Positions 7,165 through 14,564 of a DNA stretch of 22,675 bases are shown here, one piece after another. Location: positions 1-22,675 of the forward strand of contig CAYYSG010000010.1 of assembly GCA_964474375.1 (NCBI GenBank), given 5' to 3'. The stretch is from 2-01-FULL-33-17 sp964474375 (lineage in GTDB: Bacteria > Patescibacteriota > Minisyncoccia > Phycocordibacterales > UBA9973). The notes below the pieces were generated by a model. The model worked only from the letters and a program-made list of their open reading frames with translations, was not told the DNA's origin and searched no databases. Positions within the stretch are counted from its first letter, which is position 1. Each line of letters opens with the position of its first letter. The translations under genes were made by a program, and so were the position numbers.

Positions 7165-7264
7165 NNNNNNNNNNNNNNNNNNNNNNNNNNNNNNNNNNNN
7201 NNNNNNNNNNNNNNNNNNNNNNNNNNNNNNNNNNNNNNNNNNNNNNNNNNNNNNNNNNNNNNNN
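7165..7264. other. Assembly gap 2 (100 N) between hsp20 and tRNA-Phe
   Basis: Exactly 100 N, so the true length is unknown. It removes the hsp20 stop codon and the last bases of the convergent tRNA-Phe gene, including whether CCA is encoded. Confidence 0.97.
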
Positions 7265-7338
7265 GTGCTCGGAGGCAGACTTGAACTGCCGACATCTCCC
7301 TCTTCAGGGGAGCGCTCTACCAACTGAGCTATCCGAGC
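7265..7338 (-). tRNA. tRNA-Phe (GAA)
   Basis: The minus strand folds into a full cloverleaf: acceptor GCTCGGA/TCCGAGC, D-arm GCTC/GAGC with loop AGTTGGTA, anticodon arm CTCCC-CTGAAGA-GGGAG and T-arm GGCAG-TTCAAGT-CTGCC. The anticodon GAA is read from 7305-7303. The discriminator A is at 7266, and one further base, C at 7265, is visible before the gap, which is consistent with an encoded CCA end. The gene starts 10 nt after the stop codon of the 93-aa gene, so the two are probably co-transcribed. Confidence 0.97.
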
Positions 7339-7348
7339 ATATTAAATT

Positions 7349-7630
7349 CTATTCCGCGAACTGGGCTCTTAATTCATCTATTGCGGAAGGTGTACTAAAT
7401 AGTTTTATAGAATCCTGTACCCCTCCTGGAGCATAAACAGTCCCCAGTGATGAAAGAAATGGTTTTATAATAGCTACTGCTCCTACAGCAATAAATATTA
7501 GTATTGCCCAATACGCAACACGGATCCAAAGATTAGCTCTACCGTAAAATACAAGTTTTTTCAGCATTTGATTATTATCATTTACTGTTTGCTTGATTTC
7601 CTGAAGTATCAACTTGTCTTCTTGATCCAT
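7349..7630 (-). CDS. Hypothetical single-pass membrane protein
   Basis: This 93-aa protein has a charged, helical N-terminus (residues 1-30, with DKLILQEIKQTVNDNNQML), one membrane helix (approx. 36-60, VAYWAILIFIAVGAVAIIKP) and a short C-terminal region containing a GTVYAPGG segment. I do not recognise a named family. The gene lies between the FtsB-like gene and tRNA-Phe on the same strand. The start at 7630 is supported by an extended -10 placed 6 nt upstream. Confidence 0.7.
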   Translation of the reverse strand: MDQEDKLILQEIKQTVNDNNQMLKKLVFYGRANLWIRVAYWAILIFIAVGAVAIIKPFLSSLGTVYAPGGVQDSIKLFSTPSAIDELRAQFAE

Positions 7631-7645
7631 AAGATATTTATATCA
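7631..7645 (-). promoter_or_regulatory. Candidate leaderless extended -10 promoter of the 93-aa gene
   Basis: Minus-strand TGA followed by TATAAA (7645-7637) ends 6 nt before the ATG at 7630, the spacing expected if transcription begins on the start codon. Confidence 0.5.
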
Positions 7646-7669
7646 CAAAATAGTTAAAAATAAAAGCTC

Positions 7670-7987
7670 CTATTCCTCGCCTTCTTCAGGTAAAATAATG
7701 ATCAAATCTTCGCCTGGTTTTACCATATGAAGTTTTTCCCGTAATGCTTTTTCCTTCTGAAAATCATTTTTTAGTGACGATTGACTGTCGATAGTACCGA
7801 TTCTTTGCTCGATACTTGTAAGTTCAGATTGTTTATCTTTTTTCTGACGGTGCACAGATGCAAATGATTTAGCCATCCCTACTGCCCCATAAAAAGTAAT
7901 ACCAAATAGCACCAAAAAAGCCAAAAACTTGAAAAACACTGGTTTTGCTTCTGGGTTTTTTAAAAACTGGCGCAAACGGTTATACAT
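7670..7987 (-). CDS. FtsB/DivIC-like septum formation initiator protein
   Basis: This 105-aa bitopic membrane protein has a basic cytoplasmic N-terminus (MYNRLRQFLKNPEAK), one membrane helix (approx. 17-40) and a coiled coil (approx. 45-90, with RQKKDKQSELTSIEQR). It ends in the short motif REKLHMVKPGEDLIIILP. This layout, with a late xxGxVKPGExxxxLP-like motif, is that of the FtsB/DivIC family, which links FtsL and FtsQ in the division complex. The acidic tail PEEGEE ends the protein. The gene is divergent from a 35-aa membrane peptide, with only 17 bp between the two start codons. Confidence 0.78.
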   Translation of the reverse strand: MYNRLRQFLKNPEAKPVFFKFLAFLVLFGITFYGAVGMAKSFASVHRQKKDKQSELTSIEQRIGTIDSQSSLKNDFQKEKALREKLHMVKPGEDLIIILPEEGEE

Positions 7988-8000
7988 ATGTTAAAGTATA
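7988..8000 (-). promoter_or_regulatory. Candidate leaderless -10 of the FtsB-like gene in a 17-bp divergent gap
   Basis: Minus-strand TATACT (8000-7995) ends 7 nt before the ATG at 7987. The same A/T-rich bases contain TATATA (7997-8002) on the plus strand in front of the ATG at 8005. The whole regulatory region of both genes is therefore squeezed into 17 bp. Confidence 0.5.
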
Positions 8001-8004
8001 TAAT

Positions 8005-8112
8005 ATGTTTAGCGGAAAAGCACGAAAAAGACTCAAATGGGTATTCAGTATCCTTGTAGTTTTAATTATTATCAGTATGATCCTTTTATACTTTCCTTCA
8101 TTATATAGTTAA
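8005..8112 (+). CDS. Small single-pass membrane peptide (35 aa)
   Basis: An ATG at 8005 opens a 35-codon frame ending TAA at 8110-8112. The product has a strongly basic N-terminus (MFSGKARKRLKW), one membrane helix (about residues 13-31, FSILVVLIIISMILLYF) and a four-residue tail, so it would be a bitopic inner-membrane peptide. No family is recognised. Support comes from the positive-inside pattern, the tight position between a divergent gene and the glutaredoxin gene (13 nt downstream), and a similar 36-aa peptide at 21057. The -10-like sequence sits closer to this ATG than to others, so the start is less certain. Confidence 0.6.
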   Translation: MFSGKARKRLKWVFSILVVLIIISMILLYFPSLYS

Positions 8113-8114
8113 TT

Positions 8115-8125
8115 TATAAATTTAT
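8115..8125 (+). promoter_or_regulatory. Candidate leaderless -10 of the glutaredoxin gene
   Basis: TATAAA (8115-8120) ends 5 nt before the ATG at 8126, within the 13-nt gap after the 35-aa gene. The same TATAAA, 5 nt, ATG arrangement occurs in the 13-nt gap before lepA. Confidence 0.45.
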
Positions 8126-8371
8126 ATGAAAAATATCACAATTTACAGTACACCATCATGTCATTTTTGCCACATGGCGAAAGAATACTTAACAAGCAAA
8201 AACATTCCTTTTACTGACATCGATGTTGCCGAACAAGTAGACAAACGTCAAGAAATGGTAGAACTTTCTGGGCAAATGGGTGTACCCGTAATCCGTATAG
8301 AAAACGATATTATTATTGGCTTTAACAAGCCTGTAATCGATGATTTGCTAGGTCTTAACAAAGTAGCTTAG
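8126..8371 (+). CDS. Glutaredoxin-family thiol-disulfide oxidoreductase
   Basis: This 81-aa single-domain thioredoxin fold has a redox CxxC motif in STPSCHFCHMAKEYL (Cys 12 and 15), the cis-proline loop MGVPVIRI (about 50-57) and a late GFNKP segment. Length and motifs match the short glutaredoxin/NrdH group, which reduces disulfides in ribonucleotide reductase or other targets using glutathione, thioredoxin reductase or an equivalent. The CHFC active site differs from the CPYC of classical glutaredoxins, so the reductant cannot be named. The protein is cytoplasmic. It is followed 9 nt later by a terminator hairpin. Confidence 0.88.
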   Translation: MKNITIYSTPSCHFCHMAKEYLTSKNIPFTDIDVAEQVDKRQEMVELSGQMGVPVIRIENDIIIGFNKPVIDDLLGLNKVA

Positions 8372-8380
8372 TTACCATCA

Positions 8381-8405
8381 TAAAAGCCCTCCTCGGGGCT
8401 TTTAT
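8381..8405 (+). terminator. Terminator after the glutaredoxin gene
   Basis: TAAAAGCCC (8381-8389) pairs perfectly with GGGCTTTTA (8396-8404) around a 6-nt loop. The T run forms part of the 3' arm. It separates the glutaredoxin gene from tRNA-Arg. Confidence 0.75.
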
Positions 8406-8423
8406 GGCTTTATGCGCTATATT

Positions 8424-8464
8424 GCCTCTGTAGTTAAATGGATATAACAGTTCCGTCCTAAGGA
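8424..8464 (+). tRNA. tRNA-Arg (CCU), 3' half lost in gap
   Basis: The 5' half of a tRNA is clear: acceptor strand GCCTCTG, TA, D-arm GTTA/TAAC with loop AATGGATA, and anticodon arm GTTCC-GTCCTAA-GGA. The anticodon CCT lies at 8457-8459, which reads AGG (arginine). The sequence stops three bases into the 3' side of the anticodon stem, where gap 3 begins. No intron is present at the usual position in the anticodon loop. Confidence 0.9.
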
Positions 8465-8564
8465 NNNNNNNNNNNNNNNNNNNNNNNNNNNNNNNNNNNN
8501 NNNNNNNNNNNNNNNNNNNNNNNNNNNNNNNNNNNNNNNNNNNNNNNNNNNNNNNNNNNNNNNN
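8465..8564. other. Assembly gap 3 (100 N) between tRNA-Arg and a partial gene
   Basis: Exactly 100 N, so the length is a placeholder. It hides the 3' half of tRNA-Arg and the start of the gene whose tail follows. The missing gene part could be much longer than 100 bp. Confidence 0.97.
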
Positions 8565-8690
8565 GATAATTATCAAAAAACCCACACCAGAGTAAAAGTC
8601 ACTCGCAACAAAAACACTCCATTGCGCATAGGCAGTAGGTCAGGTTATGAAAAAATAAAAGACATAGACTACTATGCACAAAATGCTTAA
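8565..8690 (+). CDS. C-terminal fragment of an unidentified protein
   Basis: From the first base after the gap one frame is open for 41 codons to TAA at 8688-8690. It is a basic stretch (KTHTRVKVTRNKNTPLRIGS) followed by GYEKIKDIDYYAQNA. The frame is open from the gap edge, has a gene-like residue composition and ends 13 nt before a strong terminator, so it is probably the real end of a protein whose start lies in the gap. The family is not recognised. Confidence 0.55.
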   Translation, partial: DNYQKTHTRVKVTRNKNTPLRIGSRSGYEKIKDIDYYAQNA

Positions 8691-8702
8691 TTAAATTAAT
8701 TT

Positions 8703-8730
8703 AAAAAATCCCCACATTGGGGATTTTTTT
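8703..8730. terminator. Bidirectional terminator shared by the partial gene and lepA
   Basis: AAAAAATCCCC (8703-8713) pairs with GGGGATTTTTT (8719-8729) around a 5-nt loop, giving a T run on either strand. It sits between convergent genes. The lepA stop codon (8731-8729) overlaps the base of the stem. Confidence 0.85.
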
Positions 8731-10516
8731 AGTTTTCATTACGTATCATTTTCAGGAAAACTTCGTGCGGTATGTTTACATGACCGGCTTCTTGCATTTT
8801 CTTTTTACCTTTCTTTTGCTTTTCCCACAACTTCATGCGGCGAGTAATATCACCACCATACATATGTTGGGTTACATCTTTACGAAATGCATTTATAGAC
8901 TCAGCGGCAATTATGCGCCCCAAAGCTCTGGCCTGCATTTTAATGTTGATTTGCTGACGTGGCATGTGTTCTTTTAGAGTTTCAACCGATTTACGAGCTT
9001 CTTCGTCGATTCTTCTGCGAGCAATTATTCTACAAAATGCCGGTACAATTTCGTTGTTTATCAGTATGTCCATTCTTACTACGTCCGCCTCGCGGTATTC
9101 TGCGAATTCATAAGCAATAGAAGCATAACCGGAAGATGCACTTTTTAGTTTATCGAAAAATCCCCGCATTAGTTCGCGTAGTGGCATAACCATTGCAATT
9201 TCATTACGGCCAGACCCGAAATTAATTGTATCCATTATTTCCGCTTCATGGTCGTACAGTAGTGGCATCAATGGTGAAAGATATTCTATCGGCAGTATAA
9301 TACGCACCATTACCCATGGCTCTAACACCTTTGCAGCGTCTTCTTCTGGGAATTCTATCGGCGTATAGACTACTTCTTCTTCATCACTACCTTTTCTAAT
9401 TATATTATAAGCAATACTTGGCAATGTAATAATCAAATCAATATCAAACTCACGCTTTAATCTTTCGGTAATTATTTCCATATGGAGCATTCCTAAAAAT
9501 CCAGTTCGGTATCCCCGCCCTAATACCAATGACGTTTCTTCTTCGAATTTAAATGCAGCATCTTCCAAATGTAGTCTCTCCAGTGCTGTTTTTAATGAGC
9601 CAAAATCATCTTGTGATTCAGGGTAAATACTAGCCCAAACAACGGGCTTGGTTTCGGTATACCCAGGTAACTGTTCGGCTGGCTTTTTTATATCAGTAAT
9701 AGTGTCTCCGACTGATGCTACACCTGGCTTCTTGATACCAGTTACAATGTAACCAATTTGCCCTGCATAAATAACGTCTTGTTTTAATTCTCTTGGGGCT
9801 AGTATTCCAACCTCTATTGGGTTAAAAGCTTCATTTACTCCTATTAGTTTTAAAGACATGTTTTTACTAAACTGACCTTTGGTCACACGTACAAACACAA
9901 CTATACCTTTGTGTTCAGAATATTTAAAGTCAAAAACCAAAGCCTGCGGTGCATCGCTACTATTCAATTCTTTTGGTTCAGGAACTTTTTCAATAATTAT
10001 TTTTAATAATTCATCTACCCCTTCGCCTGTTTTACCCGAAACAGACATTATAGTTGATCCATCAATTCCTAAAAGTTCCGCCAATTCAGTACGCACTTCA
10101 TCAGGGCGTGACAATGGTGAATCAATCTTCGTCATTACTGGTATAATAACGCGACCCAAATTTTGGGCCATTTCCAAGGTTGTCAGGGTCTGAGCCTGGA
10201 CACCCTGAGTCGAATCCACAAGCAAAAGACAACCTTCGACGGCTTCTAATGCCCGTGATACCTCGTAGGAAAAATCAATATGCCCCGGCGTATCAATAAG
10301 ATTCAGTATATAGTCTTCATTGTTATACTTATACAACATTCGAACCGGTTGCATTTTTATAGTTATACCTCTTTCGCGTTCAAGATCCATTGAATCCAGC
10401 ACTTGGTCTTTCATATCTCTTGCGGAAATTGTTCCGGTACGCTCAAGTAAACGGTCGGACAAAGTCGACTTGCCGTGGTCAATATGGGCAATAATGCTGA
10501 AATTCCTTATTTTCAT
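8729..10516 (-). CDS. lepA: Elongation factor 4 (LepA), translational GTPase
   Basis: This is a full-length 595-aa EF4/LepA. The GTPase domain carries AHIDHGKST (10-18), the switch-I RERGITI, DTPGHIDFSYEVSR and the TKID nucleotide-specificity motif. It is followed by the beta-barrel, EF-G-like domains and the LepA-specific C-terminal domain (DVTQHMYGGDITRRMKLWEKQKKGKKKM, toward the end). LepA acts on ribosomes during initiation or stalled elongation. The gene lies 13 nt downstream of murJ on the same strand. It also has its own -10-like sequence in that gap, so it may be expressed separately from murJ. Confidence 0.97.
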   Translation of the reverse strand: MKIRNFSIIAHIDHGKSTLSDRLLERTGTISARDMKDQVLDSMDLERERGITIKMQPVRMLYKYNNEDYILNLIDTPGHIDFSYEVSRALEAVEGCLLLVDSTQGVQAQTLTTLEMAQNLGRVIIPVMTKIDSPLSRPDEVRTELAELLGIDGSTIMSVSGKTGEGVDELLKIIIEKVPEPKELNSSDAPQALVFDFKYSEHKGIVVFVRVTKGQFSKNMSLKLIGVNEAFNPIEVGILAPRELKQDVIYAGQIGYIVTGIKKPGVASVGDTITDIKKPAEQLPGYTETKPVVWASIYPESQDDFGSLKTALERLHLEDAAFKFEEETSLVLGRGYRTGFLGMLHMEIITERLKREFDIDLIITLPSIAYNIIRKGSDEEEVVYTPIEFPEEDAAKVLEPWVMVRIILPIEYLSPLMPLLYDHEAEIMDTINFGSGRNEIAMVMPLRELMRGFFDKLKSASSGYASIAYEFAEYREADVVRMDILINNEIVPAFCRIIARRRIDEEARKSVETLKEHMPRQQINIKMQARALGRIIAAESINAFRKDVTQHMYGGDITRRMKLWEKQKKGKKKMQEAGHVNIPHEVFLKMIRNEN

Positions 10517-10527
10517 TAGTTTTTATA
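10517..10527 (-). promoter_or_regulatory. Candidate leaderless -10 of lepA
   Basis: Minus-strand TATAAA (10527-10522) ends 5 nt before the ATG at 10516, beginning 3 nt after the murJ stop codon. This would let lepA be transcribed as a leaderless mRNA independent of the upstream genes. Confidence 0.45.
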
Positions 10528-10529
10528 CT

Positions 10530-12128
10530 TTACATTCTCTTTGGCAAAAGAGCAAGCGCTATATTTTTTATTTTATTTTTAAAATAATGTCGATGCTCTT
10601 TTATATGTTCATCTTTAACCATACCCAGCATGACATAACTAAACATAATATAAGACACAAAAATAAAGAATGAAAATATAATATGTTCTATTATACTTGT
10701 CTCAGGCACAACTAATAGACCCAAAACATACCGCATTGAAAAACTAGTTATGATAATAATTCCCAAAACTGCAAATGTATAACTAAACGGCACATACATT
10801 TTAGGAACTTCTTTTTTACTCTGGTGCATATACAGGGCTACTCCCAGCGATATATACTGCGCGGTACTGTAAGCAAGCGGTATAGAAAATACTCCACTCC
10901 ATATACCATTTGTTGTATAAAAATAGTTAGCAATAACATAAGTAAAAACAGCTGAAAAGATATTTGTAACCAGTGGCAGTGTATAGTCACCTTTGGCATA
11001 AGACGCACGTGAGAGCATCAGAATTGCATTTTGTGGATACAGTGACAGTGCAAATATACCCAAAGCCATTCCGGTATAAAGAACCGCAGAATCATCAAAT
11101 TTACCACCACCGAACAATATATAGACTATCTCATTCTGCAAAACCAATACGGCTCCAGTAATAGCAAACGATATTAGGAACATTTTTTTGAAGCCACGAC
11201 GCAATATTCCATCAAATAGCCCCCCATTGTTAGACACATAAGCATCCGAGAGTATTGGTAAAATAACTGTTGAATACGAAACACCTACTAGTGTGTGCGG
11301 TACAGTTTGTAATGTAAAAGCAATCGCTATGATAGTAATTGAACCGGCGTCATAGAGTGAAGCAAAATAAGTCAGTAGGAAAAAAGTAACAGCCGAAGCA
11401 ACAAGAGACAATGTTCGCAGTAAAGATTTTTTCAAAGTCAAACCTAAAAGCCTAAAAGAAAATGCCTTTGAAATAAACTTTCCATAACCATCAAAAAGCC
11501 CTAGTTTATTCACTGCTGGCATTTGTATAACCAAATGCATTAATGACCCCAAAACCACACCGAAACAAACCCCTGTAATACCCCACATTGGACGCAATAT
11601 AACTATACCCAAAACTGTTCCTAGGTTATACATTACTGGTGCTAATCCTACATGAAGAAAATCTTTTCTTTCCTGAGCCACACTAGATATAATGGACGAC
11701 ATCGACAAAAAGAAAGTAGAAATAAGCAGTATAGACCCATAAATAACTACGTTTTTTTCAAAATCAGTACCAGTATGCGCATATAATTTGTTAACAATCT
11801 TAGGAAGGAATATAACAATGATTCCATACACAACTATGAAAAATATAGCAAAAGTAGTAAACAATTTCTGAAACCATATTTTACTATCGTCTTCCTTTAA
11901 TTTTTTAGCAAAAAGAGGCACAAGTATAGCACTGCTTACAAATGACCCAATCGACAAATACATAAATTCCGGTACACGAAAAGATGCGTAGTATGTATCT
12001 AGCTCACTACCTGCACCATAAATATACGAGAGTAGTTTGTCCCGCAGGAATCCCAATATTTGTGAAAACAGCGAGGTTATAGCCAGAAAAGACGTACCAC
12101 CGAGCATAACCATGGACCAATTTTTCAT
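10530..12128 (-). CDS. murJ: Lipid II flippase MurJ (MviN family)
   Basis: This 532-aa polytopic membrane protein has about fourteen hydrophobic segments. The N-terminal region SQILGFLRDKLLSYIYGAG, followed by the DTYYASFRVPEFMY stretch, is characteristic of MurJ/MviN, as are the repeated LVPLFAKKL and GVSYSTVILPILSDAY segments. MurJ moves the peptidoglycan precursor lipid II across the cytoplasmic membrane, so its presence indicates that the cell makes peptidoglycan. It lies only 3 nt after the O-antigen-ligase-like/TPR gene, indicating one transcript. A wider polysaccharide-flippase (MATE/MVF) role cannot be excluded by sequence alone. Confidence 0.92.
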   Translation of the reverse strand: MKNWSMVMLGGTSFLAITSLFSQILGFLRDKLLSYIYGAGSELDTYYASFRVPEFMYLSIGSFVSSAILVPLFAKKLKEDDSKIWFQKLFTTFAIFFIVVYGIIVIFLPKIVNKLYAHTGTDFEKNVVIYGSILLISTFFLSMSSIISSVAQERKDFLHVGLAPVMYNLGTVLGIVILRPMWGITGVCFGVVLGSLMHLVIQMPAVNKLGLFDGYGKFISKAFSFRLLGLTLKKSLLRTLSLVASAVTFFLLTYFASLYDAGSITIIAIAFTLQTVPHTLVGVSYSTVILPILSDAYVSNNGGLFDGILRRGFKKMFLISFAITGAVLVLQNEIVYILFGGGKFDDSAVLYTGMALGIFALSLYPQNAILMLSRASYAKGDYTLPLVTNIFSAVFTYVIANYFYTTNGIWSGVFSIPLAYSTAQYISLGVALYMHQSKKEVPKMYVPFSYTFAVLGIIIITSFSMRYVLGLLVVPETSIIEHIIFSFFIFVSYIMFSYVMLGMVKDEHIKEHRHYFKNKIKNIALALLPKRM

Positions 12129-12131
12129 AGA

Positions 12132-14522
12132 CTATCTTGCTGGGTTAGTTTTATTATTACCAGACTCTTCTTTTTCTTCAACTACAGTTACTGGCTCTTC
12201 AGCGCCAATCAGTCCACCGGCATTTACTTTGGCTATTAGTGAATCAATTTGTGTTTTATCTGATACATAATTTCGAGCAATATTAAGAACACGCAACACA
12301 TTGTCTTTTTGACCTAGCTTTTCATACGCTAAAGCTAATGATGAATATACATCCAATGCTCTTGGTGATAGACGCAGTGCTGTTTCGAAAGACTCTACAG
12401 CTTTACTGTAATTCTTTTGGTTCATATAAATCAAACCTCGTTGATACGGCAAAACCGCAGAAGAATTATTTAGCTTGATACCTTCGTCTATTTCGTTTAT
12501 TGCTTTGTCTGGATTACCTTCTAACAGCGATATTTGACTGCGCAGTATATAAGCATCAGTAAAAGAAGGATTGATCGCAATTATGTTAGTTATATAGTCA
12601 TAAGCTTTGGCGTATTCTTTAGCTGCTACGGAAAGTCTAGCTTGCCTGTACATTATACCTACATTGTTAGGTGAAAGAGACAATATCTTATTACTAGTTT
12701 CTATAGCTTCACTGTATGATGCTGTGTCGCCTAATTGTGATATTGTTTCTTGAATCTTGAGTAAAGCAACGTAGTTTTGGTAGTTATTTGGGTCAGTTGC
12801 TATTGCCATACGCGCATTATTTACAGCATTTGATAATTCTGTAGTAATAGTACTACGCAAACTCTCAGCGCTCATTTCGGAATCATTTGTTGCTCTGGCT
12901 ACAGCTACTAAATTTGCATCTACCATTAGTCTTACGTAGCTATCTAGCCCATGAGTATTTATAGCTCGGGCAATCAAATTTTGAGCTTTGGCTATACCAG
13001 CTTGGTCTACAGTCAGACTAGACGCTTTGTTAACTAAATACCCAGCATAGAATGCGCTCATAATAACAAAAGTCACAAAAACTGAAAGTATGATCAAAGC
13101 CAAGACTCCAAGTATACCGAAGAAACTATGTCTAACATCCCGAATGAACCAAAATTCCTTGTTCATAATACCTGAACTTGTTTGGTTCCGAACAACAATA
13201 ATAGCAAACAATGCGATTATCAATATAAATAAAGCAGTAGAAGGAACATCAAACAAGAATAAAATAAATGCGTACAAACCAGTGAACCCATATATCAGGA
13301 GTTCTCTTGAACGTACTTTTTGTAGATTATTTTTATCGAAAATCTTAACTATGTTCTTACCGATAATAAGTGTAAACCATATCAAGAATATAGACCCGAC
13401 TATTCCCAGTGTAGTAATAAACCACAAGAAAATACTGTTACCTGAATTAAAAGTAGTGTTCCAATACTGTGACCCCACAAGGCGTCCACCTAGTATCTTA
13501 TGTTTACCCATTTCCCAAGATTGATTGAACCTATTTAGTCCAGCTCCAGTCATAGGGTTGTTATAATAAGTATTTTGAATTATACGTAAATTCGAACGGA
13601 TACTAGGACGTGGCTCGTTTACAATAAAATTCATTGGTGGATTCGCTAAAAATATTGTTATATTTTTAGAACCAATGACACCAACAAATGCACAAAAAAC
13701 TATCAAAAATGCAACGACTGAAAAATGTCTTTTTTTGTTGGAATATAGTGGCTCAGGTATACCTTCTTCTGTTACAGAATTTGGTTTAGGCATTAGCCCT
13801 AATATCAACATTGCTAATCCACTAAAACCCAGTAAATACCATAGCAATGTATAGTTAATAAAGAACAAAACAAACAACCCCAAAACGACAAAAACCATGG
13901 AAACTATCTTCATTGGACCTCGCCAAAAGTTAGCTTCTATGGATATAGCTAGTAGCATAATAAAAATAGTAATAACAAAAGCTAAATCATGGAATGACCC
14001 TACTAAATTACCATTGCCCAAAGCAACGAAGAATTTAGGCATTTTCCCAACAACGTCGAGCGACAGTTGTATCGCCGAAAAAGCTGTTGCCACCATTCCG
14101 GATACTAGGATTGTTTTAAATATGTATTTAGTAAAATTAACCCCATGCCCCCAAACACTAATCAAGAAAAAATACACAAAAGCAACTGACAATGTAGCGA
14201 CAGTATTAGTATCAAAACCGCTACCAATAAACGAATTCGTAGGGTTGGAAACAAAAAACGAAGTAGCAACACTGGATATAACCAATGCTAGAAAAACTTT
14301 CCAGGCTTTACCCCTAGGAATTATGAATCTACCTACTGAGATAGAATCTACTAAATACAATATTAGTCCAATGGATGCACCCAGAGTAAGCAGTAAACCT
14401 TTTGTAAATACAACCCCTAGTGGTAGCCAAGGTATGAAAAATACTACCGAAATACCCAGAGCCCACAGGATAGTTTTAAGACCATATGATGCGGTCTTAG
14501 AAAGTGTTTGTTTGTCGTCCAT
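12132..14522 (-). CDS. O-antigen ligase/polymerase-like membrane protein with C-terminal TPR domain
   Basis: This 796-aa protein has two parts. The first about 500 residues contain roughly 12 membrane segments. They also contain an extracytoplasmic loop with RPSIRSNLRIIQNTYYNNP, then MTGAGLNRFNQSW, matching the Wzy_C/O-antigen ligase pattern (a PxxGxGxxxF-like loop after an Arg-rich stretch). The remainder (approx. 545-760) is a soluble repeat domain of about five tetratricopeptide repeats, such as YSKAVESFETALRLSPRALD. It ends in an acidic, low-complexity tail. Relatives polymerise or ligate surface glycans onto lipid carriers. The exact substrate is unknown. It precedes murJ by 3 nt, which ties it to envelope assembly. 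Confidence 0.82.
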   Translation of the reverse strand: MDDKQTLSKTASYGLKTILWALGISVVFFIPWLPLGVVFTKGLLLTLGASIGLILYLVDSISVGRFIIPRGKAWKVFLALVISSVATSFFVSNPTNSFIGSGFDTNTVATLSVAFVYFFLISVWGHGVNFTKYIFKTILVSGMVATAFSAIQLSLDVVGKMPKFFVALGNGNLVGSFHDLAFVITIFIMLLAISIEANFWRGPMKIVSMVFVVLGLFVLFFINYTLLWYLLGFSGLAMLILGLMPKPNSVTEEGIPEPLYSNKKRHFSVVAFLIVFCAFVGVIGSKNITIFLANPPMNFIVNEPRPSIRSNLRIIQNTYYNNPMTGAGLNRFNQSWEMGKHKILGGRLVGSQYWNTTFNSGNSIFLWFITTLGIVGSIFLIWFTLIIGKNIVKIFDKNNLQKVRSRELLIYGFTGLYAFILFLFDVPSTALFILIIALFAIIVVRNQTSSGIMNKEFWFIRDVRHSFFGILGVLALIILSVFVTFVIMSAFYAGYLVNKASSLTVDQAGIAKAQNLIARAINTHGLDSYVRLMVDANLVAVARATNDSEMSAESLRSTITTELSNAVNNARMAIATDPNNYQNYVALLKIQETISQLGDTASYSEAIETSNKILSLSPNNVGIMYRQARLSVAAKEYAKAYDYITNIIAINPSFTDAYILRSQISLLEGNPDKAINEIDEGIKLNNSSAVLPYQRGLIYMNQKNYSKAVESFETALRLSPRALDVYSSLALAYEKLGQKDNVLRVLNIARNYVSDKTQIDSLIAKVNAGGLIGAEEPVTVVEEKEESGNNKTNPAR

Positions 14523-14538
14523 GCGTGTAATTATACCA
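14523..14538 (-). promoter_or_regulatory. Consensus extended -10 leaderless promoter of the O-antigen-ligase-like gene
   Basis: Minus-strand TGG followed by a perfect TATAAT (14538-14530) ends 7 nt before the ATG at 14522. It is the best promoter match in the window and lies in the 42-bp gap after leuS. It probably drives the O-antigen-ligase-like/murJ/lepA block. Confidence 0.65.
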
Positions 14539-14564
14539 CAACAACAAAATAATTTATAAACAAA

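Noticed and set aside
7018..7323. Open frames crossing gap 2 on both strands
   Set aside because: Translation through Ns is meaningless. One side is hsp20 and the other a tRNA-Phe gene on the minus strand.
8418..8423. TATATT directly upstream of tRNA-Arg as its promoter
   Set aside because: The hexamer abuts the mature 5' end, so transcription would begin inside the tRNA. The true promoter was not found.
8455..8464. Group I intron in the tRNA-Arg anticodon loop
   Set aside because: The anticodon loop and the first three bases of the 3' stem are contiguous. Nothing points to an intron before the gap.
13090..13524. Plus-strand open frames inside the O-antigen-ligase-like, leuS and ychF genes
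   Set aside because: They are shadows of well-supported genes on the opposite strand and have no motifs or start signals of their own.
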